This document shows, piece after piece, positions 53,207 to 63,683 of a stretch of 64,000 nt of DNA. The notes under the pieces are model-generated. The model had not been told where the DNA came from. It saw only the letters and a program-made list of their open reading frames with translations, and ran no database searches. The DNA is taken from assembly GCF_002994745.2 (NCBI RefSeq), contig NC_037091.1, forward strand, positions 38,004,112-38,068,111, in the 5' to 3' direction. Source of the stretch: Rosa chinensis. Lineage: Eukaryota > Streptophyta > Magnoliopsida > Rosales > Rosaceae. The stretch's first letter is position 1, and every line of letters begins with the position of its first letter. A program made the position numbers and the translations under genes.

Positions 53207-53745
53207 TAGATCATCAGGGGCGGAACCAGGATTTATAATCAGGGGGGGTCCATACAAAATACAAAACTGTTACCAATAAAATTTACAAAAAATTTTCTGT
53301 AAACATTACACATAGCAAGCAATTCATTTTTATAAATTATTTCAATTTAGAGTTGCTGAATCTCAAAATGTAAAAGAGCTCTAAAAATAAATGAGATATG
53401 TAAAAAAAAATATATATCAATCAATATATAAATATCTTAAACTTTCCGAGCGAATCTACAGCCTTATACATCAATCTCCTTAAATTATTTATTTTTCCCT
53501 TGCATATAAATGACTGTCATTAAATGAATTCTTAATCATTTTAGTAAATATTTAATGAGAGGTTCGTTTTTCTTTTTTAATTTTTTGTGATTTCATTATT
53601 ATCTTGTCTTTTCCTTAAACAAACTACTAACTTTTATAATAAAATATATTATTTATGACTACATTAATAGTATATATGCAATCTGGGGAGGGGGTCCAAT
53701 CGGTTAAAAAACCTAAACTAAATTTTTTTTGTACAAACTCTAATA

Positions 53746-53963
53746 TGTTCAAGTAAACCCTAATTTGTGTTTGGCCCAAACTCTAGATTACTTGCTCTAG
53801 TGGTAATAGGGTTAAATTAGGAGGATCTAGATTCCTAATCAATGTACGATTATTTTCCTTGTATGATTGAGATTCTATGCATTGTAATCCTCTATATAAA
53901 GAGGCCCCTATCATCAATGAGAATACACAGCAAATTCCTCTCAAATTCAGTTTCTCTACAACA
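53746..53963 (+). repeat. 5' LTR of the Copia element
   Basis: 218 bp, TG...CA ends, with a core promoter-like TATATAAA at 53893-53900. Confidence 0.9.
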
Positions 53964-54943
53964 CGTTATCAGCACGAAGCCCTAACCCTGAAACCCTAAA
54001 TTCGTAACCTTCAAATCTCAGAAACCACCGCCACCTACCTTGAAGCTCTTAATCCCAGGAACCCAGAACCGGCGGCGCCACCCCTAAAACCGGTCGGAAT
54101 CAACCTGAACCGGCCAACGGAAGTGTTCAAACCGGCTTCCCAAGAAGAATATGAAGATCTCCTGCGTGGTTCGCCATCTTCCCATCCACCCTTCATTGCA
54201 ACCTTTTGTCAGGAGCTGCACCTCATCCCCAGACTCCGAAACCTGAAAAATCACCACCGGAACAGGCCTAAATGCAACCGAACCGGCCATAGGGGTCTAC
54301 CTGACTCGAACCGGCAGAGAAAAAAAAAGGGGAACCTTGAGCAGCCCACGTGCAGCAGCCCACTGCCTAGCCCACTTACAGCAGCCAAGCCGCCTACCCA
54401 CGTGCACCTGCCTGGAAAAAAAAAGGAAAGAAAAGGAAAGAAAGAAGTGGGCTGGAAAGAAGAAAGAAAAAGGAAAGAAAGTGGTGGGCCGGAAAGAAGA
54501 AAGAAAAAAAGAAGAAGAAGAGAAAGGAAAAAAAAAAAGGAGAGGAAGCCCACGCCCACATTTGAGTTATTTTTTATTTAATTTCTTTTTCTTCCGTAAT
54601 TTCAATATCTTTTCTTTTTCTCGGGGACTTCCAACATCCCTTCTTCTACCCCCCTTTCTTCTTCATAGGGGAGACCAAAAAGCCGAACTGTGGGGGTTCG
54701 TGCTCACTCCAAGCTTGGAGCTTGTACAGTCCTCCAAACTTAGAGTTTGTTGAGAAGAAAAATGATCGACCACATACATCGTTGTTTCGATCTAATCCAA
54801 AACCCCTCTTGGAATCGGATTTTCTTGGAAGCAACTACGCAAAGAAAATCCCTAATTTCTTGGAAGTGACTACGCTCAGAAATTTTATAATTTTTTGTGG
54901 TAGCCCTCTTTGCTCCGAAACTAACCATATTTTCTTGTTCAGG
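53964..54943 (+). other. Copia leader between 5' LTR and gag
   Basis: It contains the probable primer-binding site (53964 onward) and a long purine-rich stretch (about 54320-54550). Open frames across that stretch give Lys/Arg/Glu-rich peptides without family resemblance and are taken as non-coding leader. Confidence 0.6.
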
Positions 54944-55746
54944 ATGAGCAACCTGAACAAGTTGAGCTTCGCTCCACTAGAGACAACAGGAGCAGGATAC
55001 CACAAGTGGGTCCGTGATGTGCGCCAACATCTTAAGGCTGATGGGATCCTGAGTACAATCCAAGAGCCAAGTCAGGACGTGCTTACTCCTCAATAAGCTA
55101 CTGCTTTTGAAGCAAATAGAGCTAAGAGAGAGGCAAATGAAGCTAAAGCCATCATTCTTATGACAAGGCACATGAATGACGCGCTCCAAAATGAGTACTT
55201 CAATGATGAAGACCCAATAAAACTATGGGTAGAACTCGAGCAGCGTTTTGGCAACGTCCGTGATTCCCTGCTTCTAGACTTAGAAGTGAGGTGGCATATC
55301 CTCCGCTTCTGTGATTTCAAGTCTGTACTTGACTACAATTCAGAAGCACTTCGTATCAAGTGTATGATGGAATTCTGTGGACATAAAATCACTGATACGA
55401 TGTTGATCGAGAAGACTCTCTCCACCTTCCCCGTCTCTGCATTGATGATAGCCAAGAACTATCGGATTGATGTCAATGCTAGACGCATCACAAGATTTCA
55501 TGAGCTGATTGGTGCCATGAACGTAGCTGAAAAGCACGACAACATACTTGTGAATAACTATAACTCTAGACCAGTGGGAACCAAGCCAAATCCGGAGTCT
55601 AATTATAGTCGCGCTTCCAAGGGAGGACGCAAGGAGCGAAACCCTAAGAGTAGGAATAATCCTGGGCGTTCTAGTCCATATTCTCGCCCTAAAGAGGAAG
55701 GAAACCGCCAAGATAGGCGTGCACGGAACCGTGGAGGTAACGGTGT

Positions 55747-55801
<55 letters not shown>

Positions 55802-56093
55802 CCAAGCCTCCGGTTTTGGTGGTGACGCCACCAAAGGCAATAACCGTTTTCATAGCGCTCCCAAAGTGCCTCGATCAAGGGAACCTGACCATAATGATGC
55901 TTGTCTCAGATGTGGACTACCTGGACATTGGGCAAGGGCGTGTAAAGCATCCCAGAACGTTGCAAACGCATACAAGATGTATCGTGAAGCAAGGGAGACA
56001 AATTACATGAAACAAGAAGATCAAGATGGCGATCTTGATCTAAGGGTGGAAGACTACAAGGATCAAGACCCAGAAACTGGCGATTTTGATTAA
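54944..56093 (+). pseudogene. Copia gag (capsid and zinc knuckle), broken
   Basis: It opens MSNLNKLSFAPLETTGAGYH, a typical plant Copia gag start. It continues through an HMNDALQNEY and IKLWVELEQRFG capsid region and an Arg/Asn-rich basic stretch, and ends with the CCHC knuckle CLRCGLPGHWARAC (C-x2-C-x4-H-x4-C). An in-frame TAA at 55094-55096 cuts the N-terminus. A (GA)n expansion at 55749-55801 replaces part of the basic region and moves the knuckle to another frame. Gag would form the virus-like particle; this copy cannot. Confidence 0.85.
55749..55801. repeat. (GA)n microsatellite inside Copia gag
   Basis: A pure dinucleotide run of about 53 bp. It reads as an (RE)n peptide in the gag frame and causes the shift before the zinc knuckle. 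Confidence 0.95.
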
Positions 56094-56452
56094 GTCTTTT
56101 TTTATTTTCCAAGAGATGTAGGCAATTGCCATATTATTATAGTAAATGCCAATGGTACTAGTCTTTCTTCATAGAGGCGTACTCAATGAAAGTGTGATGT
56201 CTAGGAAGGTTTTGAGATAAGTGGTACTTAAGTGAGCTTTGCTCCAGCGACATCTCTCTACTCACCTAGTCACATTTGCATTGAAATTACCAAAAGAAGT
56301 TAGACGACTACCATTGTTTTGCATTAACTAGTTTATTGGATTAGATTTTCTTTGGTCAAAGAAACGATGATGTAATTCCGTTTGGCTTATTAATAAAAGT
56401 TGAGTTCTTTTCTTTATGACTCCTTTTTAATTACGAGCTTTTCTTTTAGGAA

Positions 56453-59400
56453 TGGATGAACTTCAATGTCTTGCGGATAGTGCGACTACGCACACCATTC
56501 TACGACATATGCAATTATTCTTGGAGATGTTGCCTACATATTCATCTATGACTACGATGGCTGGGCTATTAGGTTTAGTTCAAGGACATGGAATGACCTA
56601 ATTCCTATTGCCAAATGGCACCTTGATTAAAGTCACTGAAGCTCTCTGCGTTCTTAAGGCAAATAGAACCTTATTGAGCTTCAAAGATATAAGAGCCAAC
56701 AGATTCCATGCGAAAACGCATAACGAGAATGAAAAAGAGTTCATTTGCATTACCTCTAATGATTGCGAAAGAAAACGCATCTTAGAGAAGCTTGTGTGTC
56801 AATCTAGTGGACTTTGTGTCACTACAATTCGGCCAATTGAATCCAATAATGTCATAAGAGAAGATCTCTTGGATTCTGACACATACTGGCTTTGGCATGA
56901 CCGACTAGGGCACCCTGGTCGTGATATGATGCTCCGTATACTAAAGACTTCACACGGACATCCATTCTTCAGAGTGAGAAGAAGCAAGAATTGAAAATTG
57001 ATTCTTGGACTTAGCAAGACCGCAACAATTGCAGCATCTGGCGCTACAGCAGTCTTGGGGCGCCACAAGGCCGCCCAAGTCCCATGTGATGACGCCATCA
57101 ATGGCGCCAACCATGAGCATGACGCCATGGTTGCCTCTCCTAGTGGCCATGACGCCACACACACCAATTTCCATGGCTCTAATGCCATGATGGGAGATGT
57201 AGTCACACATTTTGCTTCTAATAACGCTACGGACGCTTAGGCCTAACCAAAATCCTCATTGGTTGCTTATAAGGCCCTTCGCTCATTTTGCAAAGCCTGT
57301 TCCTTCGGAAAATTAGGACCGAGACCATCCTACGTAAAGGATCCTAAAATACTCATTCCGTTCTTATAAAGAATCCAAGGGGATATCTGTGGACCAATTC
57401 AACCATCATGCGGACCTTTTAAATACTTTATGGTATTGGTTAATGCGTCGACACGCTGGTCACATGTCGCGCTGTTGTCCACTCGAAATGCTGCTTATGC
57501 TAAACTCCTCGCCCAGATTATCCGTCTACGGGCTCACTACCCAGATCATCCTATTAAGTCGATTCGACTTGATAATGCTGGGGAGTTTACATCAAAAACG
57601 TTCGATGACTATTGCATGTCACTGGGGATTGATGTAGAGCATCTAGTTCCCCATGTTCATACCCAAAATGATCTCGCAGAAGCTGCTATCAAACGACTAC
57701 AGATGATAGCACAGACATTGATTATGCGCACCAATCTCCCTGTTTCTGCTTGGGGACATGCAATATTGCATGCAGCGACGCTAATTCGTCTACCACCCAC
57801 TGCAACCCAATCGTTCTCTGCGTTACAGCTAGTGACTGGATACAAGCCTGATGTCTTGCACTTATGCATTTTTTGGTGTGCCATTTATGTGCCTGATGCG
57901 TTTTCTGATGTTGCCAAAGTGACGAGATCACACATACTTGCTGCAAATGTGCCTGCAAGGATTGATGTCCCAAATAATGGACATAATGCCACTCCTGTGA
58001 CACCAGGAGATGGCGTCATTGCCCAGAATGGCAATGATGTGGCGTCTATGGCCGTAGGTCCAGCAAGGAAGCGCGGTAGACCGATTGGTTCGAGGGATAC
58101 TCGCCCTAGAAAAAGAGCGAATGAGGCACAAACAAATCCTTTGATCATCGATACTCAAAATCCGTCCTATGAGAATGTTCCGGATTATGGTTATGTCCAA
58201 GAGACATCGTTGGGGGACGCCTCAATGTCAGAACCTATCCCTGAGAACGTAGAGATCTCTGTCAATTACACTAGTGTACATGGGACGTGGGAAAGAAACT
58301 CCATCATCATTGATGATGTATTCGCGTATTCAGTGGCGCGTGAGATTATTGAGACCGATGACATCGAACCACGCTCCGTTGATGAATGCCAAAGTAGAGC
58401 TAACTGGCCAAAATGGAAAGATGCGATCGAGGCAGAACTTGATTCTCTAGCGAAAAGAAAGGTATTTGGCAATGTTGTACCAATACTGCCCAACACCAAA
58501 CCAGTTGGTCACAAATGGGTATTCGTTAGAAAGCGTAATGAGAAAAATGAGATTGTAAGGTACAAAGCTCGTCTTGTGGTGCAAGGCTTCTCACAACGCC
58601 CTGGAATCGACTATGAGGAGACCTATTCTCCCGTAATGGATGTCATTACGTTCCGCTACCTTGTCAGTTTGGTAGTTTCTGAAAAATTGAACATGCAGCT
58701 TATGGATGGGGTTACTGCGTATCTATATGGGGATCTAGATACGGAAATATACATGAAAATTCCAGATGGAATTCAGCTACCCAAATCAAGTGGCTCCAAA
58801 CCACGGAGCACTTTTGCAATTAGATTGAAACGCTCACTATATGGATTGAAACAATCCGGACGGATGTGGTATAACCGTCTAAGTGACTACTTGATTGGAA
58901 AGGGATATGTCAACAATGAACTATACCCATGTGTGTTCATAAAAAGGACAAGTTCTGGATTTGCAATAGTAGCGGTTTATGTCGATGACATGAACATAAT
59001 TGGCACCATTAAAGAGTTAAAGGAAACCGCTGAACACTTGAAATCCGAGTTTGAGATGAAAGATCTTGGGAAAACACAGTTTTGCCTCAGTTTAGAACTT
59101 GAGCACCGTAGAGATGGTATCCTGATTCATCAATCAGCTTATACCTAAAAGATGCTTAGGCGTTTCAACACTGACAAGATTAAGCCTTCAAGCACCCCAA
59201 TGGTCGTCCGTAGTCTTGATCCAAAGAAGGATCCATTCCGTCCAAAAGATGACGACGAAGAAGTGCTAGAGGCAGAAGTGCCCTATCTAAGTGCAATAGG
59301 CGCATTATTGTACTTAGCATAATGCACAAGACCGGATATCTCATTTGCTGTGAACTTGCTAGCTAGATATAGCTCTGCGCTAACACGGCGCCATTAGACT

Positions 59401-60022
59401 GGTGTTAAAGATATCTTTCGATACCTACAGAGAGAAGATTGATTCGGACCCATCTAGTGTCTGGGACGCCACATATGGTGGACCGCGTTCCCTCTCCCCA
59501 CCCTAAAATGATATAAGTGTTTTGGAAGGTTTTGCTGATGCTGGGTACCTCTCTGACCCACACAAAGGTCGCTCTCAAACTGGTTATGTTTTCACCATGG
59601 GAAAGACCGCGATATCTTGGAGGTTTACAAAGCAGACCTCAGTCGCTACCTCTTCGAATCATGCAGAGATTATTGCTCTTCACGAAGCAGTTTGTGAATG
59701 TATATGGCTTAGGTCCATAGTTACGCATGTTCGAAGCAATTGTGGTCTGAAGTCTACCACAGATGAGCCAACAAGCATTTATGAGGATAATTTTGCTTGC
59801 ATTGAACAAATGAAGCAAGGCTACATCAAAGGCGACAACACCAAGCACATATCGCCTAAATTCTTCTACAATCAGCAACAACAGAAGCTCCTCAAGATCA
59901 AAGTGAACCAGGTTCGATCTGAGGACAATGTGACAGACTTGTTTACTAAATCATTGCCCAAATCCACGTTCGAGAAACATGTGGCAAGAATTGGCTCGCG
60001 GAAATTATCTGAACTCCCATGA
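56453..60022 (+). pseudogene. Copia pol (protease, integrase, RT, RNase H), broken
   Basis: Segments in order: aspartic protease (LADSATTHTI, about 56475); gag-pre-integrase (WLWHDRLGHPGRDMML, about 56890); integrase core (RLDNAGEFTSKTFDDYC, about 57567; the region upstream is interrupted by stops). A KRGRPIGSRDTRPRKR linker lies at about 58070. RT follows (KWKDAIEAELDSL, about 58410; ARLVVQGFSQRPGIDYEETYSP; AVYVDDMNIIG, about 58974). RNase H is FADAGYLSDPHKGRSQTGYV, about 59528. The longest open part is 57430-59148 (572 codons). Stops at about 56598, 57238, 59146 and 59320 and a scrambled stretch at about 59390-59520 inactivate it. Confidence 0.88.
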
Positions 60023-60216
60023 TCGTAGTCATCAGGGGGAGGCGCAGACATCAGGGGGAGATGTCTACATGTTCGCCTCGGATCGTGAAGGGTGTCTTGT
60101 GTTCTTTTTCCCCTTCGACCAAGGTTATTTTTTTGTTCCACCGGGTTTTTGTTACTGGGCAAGGATTTTAACAAGACAACGAGAGAAGCACCACGTTTGG
60201 GCAACACAAGGGGGAG

Positions 60217-60434
60217 TGTTCAAGTAAACCCTAATTTGTGTTTGGCCCAAACTCTAGGTTACTTGCTCTAGTGATAATAGGGTAAAATTAGGAGGATCTA
60301 GATTCATAATCAATGTACGATTACTTTCCTTGTATGATTGAGATTTTATGCGTTGTAATCCTCTATATAAAGATGCCCCTATTATCAATGAGAATACACA
60401 GCAAATTCCTCTCAAATTCAGTTTCTCTACAACA
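60217..60434 (+). repeat. 3' LTR of the Copia element
   Basis: 218 bp, preceded by the purine-rich tract ACAAGGGGGAG. It differs from the 5' LTR at nine positions by eye. Confidence 0.9.
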
Positions 60435-60519
60435 TAATACTATTTAACTAATTTGTTTATTTGTTTGGGGGGGTCTGGACCCCTGCAGGCCTACACGTGG
60501 GTCCGCCCCTATAGATCAT

Positions 60520-62044
60520 GCTTAATCTATCCACAATCATAATAAGTTAAGTCCATGTCTCGTCATTGGGGTTGGAAAAAGACATTAACCACTATATATA
60601 ATTACAAAAGCTAATCTAAAAATGGAAATTTTTTTTTTAAATTTTTTTTTCATAGGCGCCCGAGCCCTCACCGCCACACTTAAAACTAACATTGTCCTCA
60701 ATGTTGAAAAGTGAGTTCGAAAGCTAAAATCCATGTCAAATTTAGGCATGAGAGTGAAGTTAGGGCGAAGGCACAAAAATTAACTAATTAAGAAAGTGAA
60801 TATCTAAATGCGGAGAAAAGTTACGGAAACCCCCTTTGTAGACACCTCCATTGCTCACGACCTTCGAAGAAGACCAATATGAGACACCAACTTCAAGGCA
60901 CAAGGCCTTGACTTCCTCAATGTATGCTCCATAATAGCTCAAAGTGCTCAAGAAAAGATCGACTCCATTTTGAACATAGAATGTCCTAGAGCAATGCGTC
61001 ACACAATAGGCAAGGATTAAGGACAAGGGTCCTCTATTAAACTCATAGGCTTTGGCACCTCCAATACACCCAAAACTGCCCATAGATTATCCTCCAAAGA
61101 TGAAATGAAGTGCGAAGAAGTCCAACCAACCCGAGTGAACAAAACTAGTGAGTGCAGAAAACTACCAGCAATGACCTTTCTGTCTTTTAATGCCCATATC
61201 TCAAAAATAGAAAGTGATAAGTAAGTGAGACTGATTGGAAAGTAGACTCAGAGAGCTTTCTATCCATATAAAGTGAGCCACCTATCTCCAACTAAGATGA
61301 AACCAAAGCTGGTCAAAATTGCCGATCTGTCATGAAGACTCCTGCTGACCCTCAGTCACCAAAACAGAAATATCTGAAGCTCCAGAGGTGCAAAGAGGGT
61401 GAGACAAATGGGATATAAAACTAGACTCATGAAGCTACCTTCAGTTAAAATTTCACTTGAAAATCAATTATGAGTCAAAAATCGTTGGCCTCCAAACTCA
61501 CTGATCTGTTCAACAGTTTTTGCTGTGCCCTGTTTCCGACCTCTGTTACTTGGAACACTATATCTGAAGCTAAGAAGGTTCAAATCAAAAACTGTTTCTT
61601 CTGCATATAGAGGACATGTGAAGATACATCTCTGAAAATTTTTAGCTCCAAATTGCTTGGGATGTAGAAGGTGTAGCTTCCCAAAGTCACTCTACATTAG
61701 ATGTCTCTGTTCTAAACTTCATGCATTGACCATTAAATAAATAGAGCTCCAGTAACTGAAAGTGGTTCAAATTTTGGCACAAGACAGTAGACATATAGAA
61801 AAATAGCTCCAGAAAATTTCAGCTCAAAATAGCATGTAGAATGGAAGCTATATGCACCCAAATTCCAACTCCGGTCCATATAGAACACCTCCCATCCACC
61901 CAAAAATGACTAGAAAGCCTTATTCACTACTACAAAAAGAAACTACTAAAGGAAGAAATACTACCGATGATGTGCTAGGGTTGCCTCCCTAGCGAGCGCT
62001 TTGTTTAAGGACTTCATTGCCGGTCCATATAGAACATGATATTG
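60520..62044 (-). other. Interior of the LARD-like element downstream of its ORF
   Basis: Mostly non-coding. A 99-aa minus-strand frame at 60784-61083 (starting MGSFGCIGGAKAYEF) is open but not recognised. Between 61130 and 61930 phrases such as atctgaagct, agctccag and aaaatttcagctc recur irregularly. Confidence 0.45.
60784..61083 (-). CDS. Unrecognised 99-aa ORF in the LARD-like element
   Basis: The frame starts MGSFGCIGGAKAYEF and ends HLDIHFLN. It is rich in Cys, Tyr, Gly and Ser (six Cys) with no known motif and no clear signal peptide or membrane span. It lies downstream of the 469-aa ORF on the same strand, so it could be a second product of the retroelement transcript or a chance frame. 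I do not recognise the family. Confidence 0.3.
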   Translation of the reverse strand: MGSFGCIGGAKAYEFNRGPLSLILAYCVTHCSRTFYVQNGVDLFLSTLSYYGAYIEEVKALCLEVGVSYWSSSKVVSNGGVYKGGFRNFSPHLDIHFLN

Positions 62045-63454
62045 TCAAGGTGGATACTTCTCAAGTATAACCACCCTATTGTTTGGGGCTAAGGGACTCC
62101 TCGATGTGTCATAGAGGCAAGACCAAGTGCTATCCATGAATAATCCAATTGGTGAATAAAAGTGTAGCTTCTTAATCTTCTTGTTCTTCTCAATTTTTCT
62201 TCTAGGAGCTATCATCGCCTTCTCCTTCTCAAGTGGTGTATAAATGATGCTCATAGGAATAATATGTGGTGGAAGCTCTTGAGTGTGACAAGAAGGGTTG
62301 AGTGTAAGTTTTGCTTTCCAATCCATCACCTCATTGTAGAAACATTGACCACTTAATGGTGGATTGGGAGGTAAAAGTACCTTGATCCCAATCCTCTCAT
62401 TAAAAACATAAGTGCTCAATGTTCTACTCTCCACCTTAGGAAGCTCATGATGGATCTCCATGGATTTGGGAGGCGAGAAAGTCCTTGGCTCTTCAATTTC
62501 TTCATCATCACAAAGTATTGAAGGACTCTCTTCCTCCATAGGAATATCTACCTCAATGAATAAGGGATTATGGTGTATGACTTCAAGCTCCGCATCCTCC
62601 TCGATGAACAAGGGATTATGGTGTATGACTTCAAACTCCGTATCCTCCTCACTAGATAAGTCATCCTCCTCTTCGGAATCATCTTCAAGTATCTCCCCTT
62701 CATTTGGAAGCTTAGATTTCCAATATTGTACCCATTCCTCCGAAGTGTAGTTTCTCACCCCACTTGCATTGAAACTTTCATAACCAAGCTCACTTTCTTG
62801 TACATCAACATCATTATCATCATTTTGAACTTGCATAAAGGACTCTTGCTCAAGATGCTCGACATACACTTTTTCTCTTGAAATAGGCTCCACTTGGTCA
62901 AAGAAAGATTCATGCTCATAAATGGTGAATGGTGACTCTTGTGCAAGACTAACCTCAAGTTGCTCATTGGAATGTATAAGCATTTCTTGAGAAGCTTGCA
63001 ATAGAGCTTGGGACGCTTGCAATTGAGCTAGCATTTCTTTAAGAGAAGGCCTCCTAGACTCATATGCTTGCTCATGAGGATATGCTTCGGACACCATGGT
63101 CTCTTGTGAAATCCTAACTTGAGAGGCTTGTAAAAGATCTCGGGAGGCTTGCAATTGAGCTAGTAGTCCTTCAACGAATTCCTTCCTAGGCTCATAAGCT
63201 TCATCTTGTGAATATGCATTGGGTACAAATGTCTCTTGATATATGTACTCACGCTCTTGCATAAAATTTGGGCATTCAAATCTCATAGAGCACTCAAAAC
63301 GTGAATGCCACGGAGAATTACACAAAGCACAAGTTTCATTGCAAAAGGACATAGAACCCACCACATGAGAGTTCCACTCATGATGACATCCACCATAGAA
63401 ACATTCTTGCTCATATCCCCTCGAGTCATCCCATCCATAGCTCCATCGATCCAT
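62045..63454 (-). CDS. Uncharacterised 469-aa ORF of the LARD-like element
   Basis: This is an uninterrupted frame beginning 211 nt inside the primer-binding site, the usual place for gag. I do not recognise the family. Residues 1-65 are rich in Cys, His and Trp (CFYGGCHHEWNS, CNETCALCNSPWHSRFECS), suggesting metal binding. Then comes a duplicated unit of about 45 residues built on LLAQLQASRDLLQASQ and MLAQLQASQALLQASQ, probably helical or coiled. An acidic region follows (about 245-320) with a repeated EVIHHNPLFIE. The C-terminus is basic (RRKIEKNKKIKK) and ends in a hydrophobic/Trp segment (FMDSTWSCLYD). No protease, RT or integrase motif is present. A structural or RNA-binding role is possible but unproven. 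Confidence 0.6.
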   Translation of the reverse strand: MDRWSYGWDDSRGYEQECFYGGCHHEWNSHVVGSMSFCNETCALCNSPWHSRFECSMRFECPNFMQEREYIYQETFVPNAYSQDEAYEPRKEFVEGLLAQLQASRDLLQASQVRISQETMVSEAYPHEQAYESRRPSLKEMLAQLQASQALLQASQEMLIHSNEQLEVSLAQESPFTIYEHESFFDQVEPISREKVYVEHLEQESFMQVQNDDNDVDVQESELGYESFNASGVRNYTSEEWVQYWKSKLPNEGEILEDDSEEEDDLSSEEDTEFEVIHHNPLFIEEDAELEVIHHNPLFIEVDIPMEEESPSILCDDEEIEEPRTFSPPKSMEIHHELPKVESRTLSTYVFNERIGIKVLLPPNPPLSGQCFYNEVMDWKAKLTLNPSCHTQELPPHIIPMSIIYTPLEKEKAMIAPRRKIEKNKKIKKLHFYSPIGLFMDSTWSCLYDTSRSPLAPNNRVVILEKYPP

Positions 63455-63664
63455 AGCTCAATGTGAGAAAAATATATGCCTATGAGTTTCCACAAGTGAG
63501 ATTAGTAACCAAAAATTACAAAGAAAATAGAAAAATAAGCACACAAAATATAATAAACTATTTAGATCAACAACTATTTTTTTTTTAATAACAAAGAAAT
63601 AAAAAAAATATGCTAAAGTGACCTAGAACCGATTTACCAAGGGATTAAGGCTATTAAACCCTAA

Positions 63665-63682
63665 TCTCCGGCAACGGCACCA
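63665..63682 (-). other. Primer-binding site of the LARD-like element
   Basis: On the minus strand it reads TGGTGCCGTTGCCGGAGA, one base after the 5' LTR end. It is close to the TGGCGCCGTTGCCGGGGA site of Athila/Tat-type elements, usually assigned to tRNA-Asp. Confidence 0.75.
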
Positions 63683-63683
63683 T

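Larger units (their letters stand above)
53746..60434 (+). mobile_element. Complete but degenerate Copia retrotransposon, 6.7 kb
   Basis: A perfect 5-bp TSD TAATA (53741-53745 and 60435-60439) flanks two 218-bp LTRs, each TGTTCAAG...CTACAACA. By eye the LTRs differ at nine sites (about 4%), so insertion is fairly old. A primer-site-like TTATCAGCACGA follows the left LTR, and a purine-rich ACAAGGGGGAG precedes the right LTR. The order is gag, protease, integrase, RT, RNase H, the Copia order. In-frame stops and frameshifts in gag and pol make it inactive. Its insertion split a hAT element. Confidence 0.92.
53215..60511. mobile_element. Small non-autonomous hAT element split by a Copia insertion
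   Basis: A perfect 8-bp TSD TAGATCAT (53207-53214 and 60512-60519) flanks termini CAGGGGCGGAACC and, inverted, TAGGGGCGGACCC. Without the Copia element and its TSD the hAT is about 603 bp, with no transposase. It inserted into the interior of the LARD-like element. Confidence 0.85.

Noticed and set aside
54123..54753. Lys/Arg/Glu-rich frames of 138-152 aa
   Set aside because: They translate the purine-rich Copia leader upstream of gag.
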